A stretch of 40,476 bases of DNA from Bacteroidota bacterium (GTDB lineage Bacteria > Bacteroidota > Bacteroidia > Chitinophagales > Chitinophagaceae). Positions within the stretch are counted from its first letter, which is position 1, and every line of letters starts with the position of its first letter. The stretch is taken from NCBI GenBank assembly GCA_023429825.1, contig JAEZDC010000067.1:1-40476 (forward strand), written 5' to 3'. The notes beneath the pieces were generated by a model. That model was not told the DNA's origin, did not search any database, and saw only the letters and a program-made list of their open reading frames with translations. A program made the position numbers and the translations under genes. This document shows positions 32,382 through 39,506 of the stretch, piece by piece.

Positions 32382-33698
32382 TTATCCTATCGGAAATTCA
32401 ACCGTAAAGATCGTCCCCTTCCCCAGCGTACTATCCACTCTTATTCTTCCTTTATGCGCATCTACAACAGTTTTAACGTAACTCATTCCCAATCCAAAGC
32501 CCTTTACGTTATGAATGTTTCCCGTATGTGCTCTATAGAATTTTTCAAAAACCCGCTTTGCTGTTTCTTTACTCATTCCAATTCCATTGTCTTCTACACG
32601 GAAAATAAAATGCTTGTGGGTACAATGGGTATACACTCTTATTGCAAGGTTTTCTTTGGAGTATTTAATCGCATTATCTACAAGGTTAGAAACGAGATTG
32701 GTAAAGTGAGTTTCATCGGCGGTGATAATATCTTCCTTAGCGTTTAATGTAAGCTCGATCGTGCCACCCTTTTCTTCTAATTGCAGTTTAAAATTATCTA
32801 CCACTCTCGCTATTATCGGGTGCGCATTGAGCTGTTTAAAATTCAACTTCAACTCCTGCTTATCCATTAATGCAGCCTGTAAAATAGTTTCTACATGCTT
32901 GTTCATTCTCTTATTTTCTTCCTTAATGATTCCGCTGAAGTAACCCATTTTGTCTCTGTCCGATTGTACCTTTTCATTTCTTAAAGCATCAACCGCGAGC
33001 GAGATGGTCGCAAGTGGAGTTTTTAACTCATGCGTCATATTATTGATGAAATCACTCTTGATCTCGCTCAATTTCTTCTGCGTCACCATCGTCCTTAGGG
33101 TAAGATAAAAGGCAGCCAGTATAATTATCGTGAAAGCAATAGCCGCAACAATTATCCACGTTAACGATTCATATACCTGCTTTTTAAAGTCTTTGATAAC
33201 GATCACGAGGTGTTCAGTAGGTACTAAGCCTTCATACTCCGTCCCACTCCCCGGGCCAATGGGAATGACACTGCTCCTGTTTTGTGAAGAATCAAAATAT
33301 TCTTCCATGAAATTTTTTGATTGAAGACCTACATCATAATTATTAGCATTAGAAGTAAGTGCAAATTCAAAGTCAACATCCTCCATTCCCCTTCCTTGTT
33401 CTTCAAGTGCCTTCAAAATCTTTTCTTTCACTTCGCTAATAGAGTATAGCTGAGATAAAGTCATTGGTTTGAAGTCCTCCTCTGGGTCTACTCTCAAAAT
33501 TCTACTCTTGCTTTTTATTTGAGGGGAAGTATGCTTGCTTAGATCTGCAGCGACAGATAAACCAGCTCTATGCACTCTGAATAAAAGTTTTTCTTCCTGT
33601 AATGTCTTCAGATTCTTAAACCAGGACACCTGCAGGACGATGATACCCAGCAGCGAGAGAGAAATGAGCACAACAATAACCGGGAAAATCTTTTTCAT
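32382..33698 (-). CDS. Sensor histidine kinase, no adjacent response regulator
   Basis: A 438-residue membrane kinase. TM1 lies at about 5-25 (FPVIVVLISLSLLGIIVLQV) and TM2 at about 181-200, enclosing a periplasmic sensor region of ~155 residues. Phosphoacceptor His223 sits in FINNMTHELKTPLA. The catalytic domain has LVDNAIKYS (N box), VEDNGIGMS (G1) and GFGLGMSYV (G2). No HAMP domain is evident. It is convergent with queA and has no partner receiver gene beside it; the type resembles the RprX/PorY-like kinases of Bacteroidota. Confidence 0.95.
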   Translation of the reverse strand: MKKIFPVIVVLISLSLLGIIVLQVSWFKNLKTLQEEKLLFRVHRAGLSVAADLSKHTSPQIKSKSRILRVDPEEDFKPMTLSQLYSISEVKEKILKALEEQGRGMEDVDFEFALTSNANNYDVGLQSKNFMEEYFDSSQNRSSVIPIGPGSGTEYEGLVPTEHLVIVIKDFKKQVYESLTWIIVAAIAFTIIILAAFYLTLRTMVTQKKLSEIKSDFINNMTHELKTPLATISLAVDALRNEKVQSDRDKMGYFSGIIKEENKRMNKHVETILQAALMDKQELKLNFKQLNAHPIIARVVDNFKLQLEEKGGTIELTLNAKEDIITADETHFTNLVSNLVDNAIKYSKENLAIRVYTHCTHKHFIFRVEDNGIGMSKETAKRVFEKFYRAHTGNIHNVKGFGLGMSYVKTVVDAHKGRIRVDSTLGKGTIFTVEFPIG

Positions 33699-33899
33699 CC
33701 GTATCAGTTGAGATTAGATGCGGATGAATACGGTAAAAGAGAATGCAGAGAGTATAGATTATCCATGCTGGTCCAGTTTGATCGCAAATATAGCAGTAGC
33801 ACAAGTGTAGTTAAAAATATGTACTACTGTTTATCAAGTTTTTAACGCATAATGACAAATATTTTGATATGAATTGAAATGTATTAATTTGAACCTGTT

Positions 33900-34451
33900 A
33901 TGGAAAATATTTCGGCAGGTATAATACTCATCTCTGACCCTTTTCTGAAAGACCCCAACTTCAGAAGGACAGCAGTGCTTATATGCGATCACCAGGAAGA
34001 AGGCACCTTCGGTTTCGTATTGAACCGCCAGTACGATCAGCCTTTGGGTGAACTTATAACTGATCTTACCGACAACAATTTTCCTGTGTACTACGGTGGA
34101 CCTGTACAAGTGGACACCGTTCATTTTTTACATACATGTCCAGATCTTATACCCGGCGGTTTTGAGATCGCTGATGGAATTTTCTGGGGTGGTGATTTTG
34201 AAGAAGTGATTAAACTCCTGATTGAAAAAAAATTGAAGCAGACTGATATTCGTTTTTATATTGGCTATAGCGGCTGGAGCGAAGGCCAATTAGAAAATGA
34301 AATGAAAGAAAAAGCCTGGATCACCTGCCCGGGTAATAAAAAATTGGTTTTTCATAAACAACCTGATATGATCTGGGGCGAGGCCCTCAGATCATTAGGT
34401 GGCGAATATGCTCAAATGATCAACTATCCTATCGATCCCCAATTGAATTGA
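33900..34451 (+). CDS. AlgH/YqgE family protein (UPF0301)
   Basis: A 183-residue cytoplasmic protein with the family's start (AGIILISDPFLKDPNFRRTA), the GFVLNRQYDQPL and YYGGPVQVDTVHFLH blocks, and the C-terminal YIGYSGWSEGQLENEM motif. The biochemical role is unknown; homologues are linked to alginate control in Pseudomonas by name only. The ATG follows TTAATTTG by 8 nt. Its 3' end overlaps a possible minus-strand ORF by 23 nt. Confidence 0.95.
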   Translation: MENISAGIILISDPFLKDPNFRRTAVLICDHQEEGTFGFVLNRQYDQPLGELITDLTDNNFPVYYGGPVQVDTVHFLHTCPDLIPGGFEIADGIFWGGDFEEVIKLLIEKKLKQTDIRFYIGYSGWSEGQLENEMKEKAWITCPGNKKLVFHKQPDMIWGEALRSLGGEYAQMINYPIDPQLN

Positions 34452-34554
34452 TAAATACCAACTTCAGTTTTTCATAGTCCAGTCCATTACGGGATCGCGT
34501 CGCAATCATCGTTCCGATCAAGGAGACATCACCCAGGTCCAAAACATCAATCAC
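34429..34554 (-). CDS. Possible 41-residue ORF coupled to the glycosyltransferase
   Basis: A GTG at 34554 overlaps the TGA stop of the glycosyltransferase gene (AGGTGA) in the classic coupled arrangement. It encodes DVLDLGDVSLIGTMIATRSR and then GLDYEKLKLVFINS before TAG. It reads like normal protein, but it runs into the 3' end of algH on the other strand. It could be a small protein or a truncated remnant; I do not recognise it. Confidence 0.25.
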   Translation of the reverse strand: MIDVLDLGDVSLIGTMIATRSRNGLDYEKLKLVFINSIGDR

Positions 34555-36086
34555 CTGTTGAATTTCATTTTCATCTCCTTTAATCCTTCTCTTGCAAGTT
34601 TTGCTGCTTTAGCATCCGCATTTTGAAAGAAGATTACTTTATCACCATGTTGCCTCGATAAAGGATTATTGACACTATCAACGATCGTTGCTTTTTCAAA
34701 ATGGTCGAATACTTCGTCACCTTTCTCCGGCATATTTCTTCCTATAAAAAGCAGGTGACTGAACTCGAGCCTGCCTGGTATCCAGAGCAAAAAAGTACCG
34801 TTATCACAGATCACCTTATCAGCGAAATATCTTTCTTTTGAATAGTATTTCACTGCGCCGGCTTGTCCGTAATTTCTACAATAGATTACAACATCAGCTT
34901 TAACAGAATCGGGTAAAGTATTGAAGAAATTTTCTGCTTTAACTGTTAGTTCCTTCCAGCCAAGCATATCAGCATAGTCTTGTTGCAAAGGATGATCTTG
35001 TTGATCTTCCCATCGCAATAAACCCATTCCTCCAATATCATATTTCTTATTGAAGGTTGCCATTGCAGCAGGAGCTTGTTTAGGCAATAGCACAGGTATT
35101 GCCGGAATGGATAAAGTGAGAATCACTATTACTGCAGCATATCTTATCCAAACTTGCTTCAAAGAAATTTTTTCCAGCCAAACGCCACCTGCAGCGATGA
35201 TCATTGGATAAGCACCTAATGAATAATAACTTTTTCCGCTGCCCAGCATCAATAAAATTATCACTCCCAAAAACATATACGCAACGATGCGGTATTTATT
35301 ATGGAGGAGTAACCAGGCCAATCCGCCTATCCAAACGAAAGCAACGGGTAATAGCATGATCAACTGGTCTTTAATAAAATTGCCTTTATCTACATACTGC
35401 AACTGTGTTTCCCGCAACTCTTCCATGTGGTGCGCCAGCGGGAAATTGTGCTGGTACTGCCAAAGAATATTAGGTAGCACCAATGCCACTCCCAATAAAA
35501 CCGAAAACCAAAAATGTCTTTGAGTTAACAGTTTTCTATGTCTTGTAAGCAATAAAGCGATCACTAATGAAGCGATGAAAAACAACACCGAATATTTACT
35601 CCACCAGCCTAAAGACAAAGCAATGCACAGCAAATACAGGTAGCGGTTCTCATTGGTATTGATGAAGCGAAAAAGATAATATGCACTTAACGTCCAAAAG
35701 AAAATCTCAAGAAAGTTGGGTTGAAACAAATAGTGTATCCGCATATAAGCAGAAAACAGGATCCCTAATGCAGCGATGAATTGTCCGAACAGCTTGCCTC
35801 CAAGTTCCTTTGCGATCGCACAAGCTACTAACAGGTTAATAGCACCAAATAATGCACTCCAGAATTTGATCCAGAATTCACTTCCTCCTAGCAAAGAAGA
35901 GATGTAGCCCAGCAACCCGATCAATGGCGGATTTTCTAAATATCCAAGATCAAGATGTTGTCCCTGTTGGTAATACAGGTATTCATCCCTGTGCAGCTCC
36001 CATACAGCATCCACTATAATAAACGGAAGTAAGAATTTGATTACTGCCAGTAAAAGGATTAGCTTATTTTCCAATAACCATTTCAT
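34551..36086 (-). CDS. GT39/ArnT-like membrane glycosyltransferase
   Basis: A 511-residue polytopic protein of the dolichyl/undecaprenyl-phosphate-sugar transferase (PMT_2) type. After the first helix comes the loop motif VWELHRDEYLYY (His32, Asp34, Glu35), then GYLENPPLIGLLGY, as in this family's catalytic loop. Many hydrophobic helices follow to about residue 340, then a periplasmic C-terminal domain. It probably transfers a lipid-linked sugar to a protein or glycolipid outside the membrane; donor and acceptor are unknown. Its promoter region overlaps the gltX terminator. Confidence 0.9.
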   Translation of the reverse strand: MKWLLENKLILLLAVIKFLLPFIIVDAVWELHRDEYLYYQQGQHLDLGYLENPPLIGLLGYISSLLGGSEFWIKFWSALFGAINLLVACAIAKELGGKLFGQFIAALGILFSAYMRIHYLFQPNFLEIFFWTLSAYYLFRFINTNENRYLYLLCIALSLGWWSKYSVLFFIASLVIALLLTRHRKLLTQRHFWFSVLLGVALVLPNILWQYQHNFPLAHHMEELRETQLQYVDKGNFIKDQLIMLLPVAFVWIGGLAWLLLHNKYRIVAYMFLGVIILLMLGSGKSYYSLGAYPMIIAAGGVWLEKISLKQVWIRYAAVIVILTLSIPAIPVLLPKQAPAAMATFNKKYDIGGMGLLRWEDQQDHPLQQDYADMLGWKELTVKAENFFNTLPDSVKADVVIYCRNYGQAGAVKYYSKERYFADKVICDNGTFLLWIPGRLEFSHLLFIGRNMPEKGDEVFDHFEKATIVDSVNNPLSRQHGDKVIFFQNADAKAAKLAREGLKEMKMKFNR

Positions 36087-36110
36087 AGGGAGTATTTTAA
36101 ACTAAAGTAA

Positions 36111-36140
36111 ATAAAAACGAGCCGACATGTTCGTCGGCTC
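36111..36140 (-). terminator. Terminator after gltX
   Basis: GAGCCGAC (36119-36126) pairs with GTCGGCTC (36133-36140). On the minus strand the stem is followed by GTTTTTATTT. It lies 26 nt after the gltX stop and just before the glycosyltransferase start. Confidence 0.88.
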
Positions 36141-36165
36141 ATTAAACGTATTATTCAGCTAATGG

Positions 36166-37695
36166 TTACAATAAACTCACTGCCTTATCAATTCTGCTTA
36201 GTGTTTCATTTTTACCGATCACTTCCGCAATATCAAACACACCCGGGCCAAACTTCCCTCCTACTAACATTATTCTCAACGGCAGCATCAGCTCACCTAT
36301 CTTAATTGCCTTCTCTGATGCAATTTGTTTAAAAGTCTCTTCAAGAGCAGCTGCATTCCAATCTTCAACCACCAACCATTTTTCCTTCACTATCTCAAAA
36401 AAAGCGCTCTTATCATCATTCCACTTTGGTTTAATTGAAGCTATGTCTATTGTCTCCGGAGCTACAAAGAAAAAAATGCTTTGTTCATAAAAATCGCTAA
36501 GTAAAGTGCACCTGTCTTTCACCAACCCTATCACTCTTTCCAATTTTGCATCATCACTCACATCAACCCCTTTTTCCTTCAACATGCCTGCTACCTGTAA
36601 CTTGTAACTTGCTACAGGCATTTTCTTGATCCACTCGTGATTGAACCATTTCGCTTTTTCATAATCAAACTTGGCTCCTGCTTTATGCACTCTTTCTATC
36701 GAGAATTTCTCCACTAGCTCATCCAATGTGAAAATTTCCTGCTCGGTTCCATCGTTCCAACCCAACATTGCCAGCATGTTTATAAACGCTTCAGGTAAAA
36801 ATCCTCTTTCTCTAAACCCTGTAGTCATTTCACCTGTTTTCGCATCTTTCCAATCCATTGCAAACACCGGGAAGCCCAACCGATCTCCATCTCTTTTACT
36901 CAACTTACCATGCCCATCCGGTTTTAATATCAATGGAAGGTGAGCCCACTGCGGCATGTTGTCTAATCCGAACAAATACTTCCACAATAAAATATGTACC
37001 GGAGCACTTGGCAACCACTCCTCACCCCGAAACGCATGCGTTATCTGCATTAAATGATCATCAACTACAACAGCTAAATGATAGGTAGGCATTCCATCTG
37101 CTTTCAACAACACTTTATCATCCACCAAAGCAGAGTGAAACATCACTTCACCCCTTATCATATCGGTGAAACGTATCTCTTCATTGATCGGCATTTTAAT
37201 TCTCACCACGTAAGGCGTTCCATCATTCAACAACTGTTGTACATCAGCTTCACTCATTGTTAAAGAATTCCGCATCCGTTCTCTTATCTCGTAGTTGTAT
37301 TGGGGAGAAGGATTATCATCTGTTTTAAACTTCTGCCGCATCTTTTCCAACTCTGCAGTTGTATCAAATGCATAATAAGCCTGGCCTGTTTTCACCAACT
37401 GTTCTGCATATTGCCTGTAACTTTCTTTGCGTTCACTTTGCCTGTAAGGGGCAAATGGGCCACCATGCACTGCACTTTCATCCGGCTCGAGCCCGCACCA
37501 TTTCAAACAATCAAAAATGTATTGTTCCGCACCTTCAACATACCGGTTTTGATCGGTATCCTCAATCCGCAATACAAAATCGCCGCCATGATGTTTTGCA
37601 AACAAGTAATTGTATAACACAGTTCTTACACCACCCAAATGCAATCCACCTGTAGGTGACGGTGCAAAACGAACCCGTACTCTTTTATTAATCAT
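36166..37695 (-). CDS. gltX: Glutamyl-tRNA synthetase with a repeat-like internal peptide
   Basis: Charges tRNA-Glu (possibly also tRNA-Gln) with glutamate. Its 509 residues form a class I synthetase with RFAPSPTGGLHLGGVRT (HIGH equivalent at 19-22), VLRIEDTDQNR, and the KLSKRDGDRLG signature near residue 265. At about 359-371 is the peptide MPVASYKLQVAG, encoded by a GTAACTTGTAACTTGC repeat flanked by ATGCCTG/CAGGCAT, which is unlike conserved GltX sequence. A perfect TATATTTG box ends 4 nt before the ATG. Confidence 0.96.
   Translation of the reverse strand: MINKRVRVRFAPSPTGGLHLGGVRTVLYNYLFAKHHGGDFVLRIEDTDQNRYVEGAEQYIFDCLKWCGLEPDESAVHGGPFAPYRQSERKESYRQYAEQLVKTGQAYYAFDTTAELEKMRQKFKTDDNPSPQYNYEIRERMRNSLTMSEADVQQLLNDGTPYVVRIKMPINEEIRFTDMIRGEVMFHSALVDDKVLLKADGMPTYHLAVVVDDHLMQITHAFRGEEWLPSAPVHILLWKYLFGLDNMPQWAHLPLILKPDGHGKLSKRDGDRLGFPVFAMDWKDAKTGEMTTGFRERGFLPEAFINMLAMLGWNDGTEQEIFTLDELVEKFSIERVHKAGAKFDYEKAKWFNHEWIKKMPVASYKLQVAGMLKEKGVDVSDDAKLERVIGLVKDRCTLLSDFYEQSIFFFVAPETIDIASIKPKWNDDKSAFFEIVKEKWLVVEDWNAAALEETFKQIASEKAIKIGELMLPLRIMLVGGKFGPGVFDIAEVIGKNETLSRIDKAVSLL
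36584..36621 (-). repeat. Repeat insert inside gltX
   Basis: ATGCCTG (36584-36590) and CAGGCAT (36615-36621) are inverted ends around a CTGTAACTTGTAACTTGC core with a GTAACTT tandem. It resembles the simple intergenic repeats of these genomes, here read in frame. Confidence 0.55.
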
Positions 37696-37699
37696 TTCG

Positions 37700-37707
37700 C
37701 AAATATA
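37700..37707 (-). promoter_or_regulatory. -7 box TATATTTG before gltX
   Basis: A perfect TAnnTTTG, then CGAA and the ATG at 37695. It predicts a leaderless gltX mRNA. Confidence 0.5.
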
Positions 37708-37745
37708 AGAGAGGCTGATTATGTTACCGGCTTCACAATTCTAAT

Positions 37746-37772
37746 CAACATCGTTGTGTCACTCACTTGTAC
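37746..37772. repeat. Dispersed repeat copy D between gltX and the DUF6569 gene
   Basis: GTTGTGTCACTCACTTGTAC at 37753-37772 matches element C exactly over 20 nt; the CATCG before it also matches, with a CCTG deletion. It lies in the gap between divergent genes. Confidence 0.8.
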
Positions 37773-37792
37773 TGCATACCTTTAAGCAGCTT

Positions 37793-38776
37793 ATGGCATT
37801 CGTGGATAACATATTAACTACACGCCATTTAAAATGGCTGATCATAATATCTGCCGCAGTCTTTTTCAACTCAATTGCTCATGCACAGTCTTTTCCAAAA
37901 GTGAAAGTGGAATATGATTCTGCGGCTGCATGGACATTTGAAAACCTGCAGTTGATTCCCATTCGTTATGTGGGTTCTGGAGGAGGCTCCATACCAGCTT
38001 TGCAAAAGACCAAGCTGATCTCTTTACAGGAAGCAGTTAAAAAGGGGAAGGTTAAGATAAGTGAACTATCAGGTTCTGAAAATGCAGAGGTTACAGTGCT
38101 CACCATGCGAAATAATTCTAAAGAGACCATCGTAGTTAATTCGGGTGAAATTGTAAGTGGCGGCAAACAGGACCGGATCATTTCAGAGACAACCATACTT
38201 CCTCCCGGAAAAGAGAAACACTATATTGATGTGTTTTGTGTAGAAAAAGGAAGATGGAGTAAAAAGCCTCGTTCATTTGATTACCATCGTTCTGCAGATG
38301 TTGCTTTGAGAAGAGTGATGGATATTGAAAAAATGCAACAGAAGATATGGGAGGCCATCGAAAATCAATACAAGGCAAGCGGCAAATCTTCCGAAACATG
38401 GCCATATAAAAATTTATACAGGGATCAGCGATTTCTCCAGGCAGATTCTGCTTATGTAAAATTCTTTTCTGACAAGTTTGCTCAAAGCGATAGTAGCTAC
38501 GCAGGCTTTATAGCAGTAACGTCTAACCAGGTTATTGTCACCGATCTCTTCGCCACAAAAGAAATGACAACAGCAGCTTTTCTTACTTTATTAAGAAGCT
38601 ATTCAGCAACAGCCATTACACTCGGTGAAACACCAGACATAAAGATGGAGGAGGTGAAGAAATTCATGGACCCAATACTAAGCGATGATAAAACGAGAGA
38701 TAAATATGTTTCTCAGCGTGGCCGGGTTTTCAAATATGAGAACAAGGTGATACAGATTACTGCATACGGGGATTAA
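37793..38776 (+). CDS. Secreted ARPP-1/DUF6569-like protein
   Basis: A 327-residue protein with a signal peptide (about 16-34, WLIIISAAVFFNSIAHAQ). The mature part contains LQLIPIRYVG, LTMRNNSKETIVVNSGEIV and SGGKQDRIISETTILPPG, the pattern I associate with the ARPP-1 (DUF6569) family, whose function is not known. An in-frame TTG at 37754 adds 13 residues translated from dispersed repeat D, so the ATG at 37793 is preferred; TACCTTTA 8 nt upstream is a plausible -7 box. The deacetylase gene starts 9 nt after its stop, suggesting an operon. Confidence 0.8.
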   Translation: MAFVDNILTTRHLKWLIIISAAVFFNSIAHAQSFPKVKVEYDSAAAWTFENLQLIPIRYVGSGGGSIPALQKTKLISLQEAVKKGKVKISELSGSENAEVTVLTMRNNSKETIVVNSGEIVSGGKQDRIISETTILPPGKEKHYIDVFCVEKGRWSKKPRSFDYHRSADVALRRVMDIEKMQQKIWEAIENQYKASGKSSETWPYKNLYRDQRFLQADSAYVKFFSDKFAQSDSSYAGFIAVTSNQVIVTDLFATKEMTTAAFLTLLRSYSATAITLGETPDIKMEEVKKFMDPILSDDKTRDKYVSQRGRVFKYENKVIQITAYGD

Positions 38777-38785
38777 CTTTACACT

Positions 38786-39460
38786 ATGTACTTAGTGAAA
38801 TCTCCGAAATGGCTTAAACTGCTTTATCCGAAATTCATTTGGGACATTCCGGTTGAAAAAGAGGAAAAGATTATCTACCTCACTTTTGATGATGGGCCGC
38901 ATCCGGTAGCCACAACCTTCGTTTTGGATAAGCTAAAGCAATACAATGCAAAAGCAACTTTCTTTTGTATCGGGAATAATGTGACCAATCATCCGGATAT
39001 TTATCAACGTATACTTAATGAAGGACACACCGCAGGTAATCATACTTACAATCATCTGAATGGGAAAAAGGTAAGTGATGCAGAATATATAAAGGATATA
39101 CAAAAGGCTGCGGAGGTAATCGATTCCAGATTGTTCCGTCCTCCATATGGAAGAATAACGAAATTCCAATCGAAAGTAGTGAGGGGTGAGTTAGGGATAG
39201 GAAATGATCCCAACAAACCACCTGGGTTCAAAATTATCATGTGGAGTGTTCTTGCCGGCGACTGGGATAATAAGCTGGATGGAAACAAATGCGCCGAGAA
39301 TATTATCAGCAATACAAAACCAGGATCTATCATTGTTTTTCATGACAGCGAGAAGGCCTGGGACAGGTTACAAATAGCATTAGTTAGAGTGCTGGAATAT
39401 TTTGCTGCAAAAGGATATAGGTTCGACAGCCTTCCGAAAGAATCTATTTTGAAATCATAA
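38786..39460 (+). CDS. NodB-domain polysaccharide deacetylase
   Basis: A 224-residue CE4 enzyme that removes acetyl groups from GlcNAc-type sugars using a divalent metal. TFDDGP lies at 33-38 (Asp35, Asp36), the metal pair His86/His90 in NHTYNH, RPPYG at 118-122, and a late IIVFHDSEKAWDRL. There is no signal peptide, only a basic start (KSPKWLKLLYPKFIWD), so it may act in the cytoplasm or be exported by another route. It is coupled to the preceding gene by a 9-nt gap. Confidence 0.95.
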   Translation: MYLVKSPKWLKLLYPKFIWDIPVEKEEKIIYLTFDDGPHPVATTFVLDKLKQYNAKATFFCIGNNVTNHPDIYQRILNEGHTAGNHTYNHLNGKKVSDAEYIKDIQKAAEVIDSRLFRPPYGRITKFQSKVVRGELGIGNDPNKPPGFKIIMWSVLAGDWDNKLDGNKCAENIISNTKPGSIIVFHDSEKAWDRLQIALVRVLEYFAAKGYRFDSLPKESILKS

Positions 39461-39506
39461 TTATATTATTGGTTTAAAGTTATCTTGCACACTCCATTAT
39501 TTATAT

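Noticed and set aside
37754..37792. TTG start upstream of the DUF6569-like gene
   Set aside because: The added residues (MCHSLVLH...) are the dispersed repeat translated; the signal peptide begins properly at the ATG 37793.
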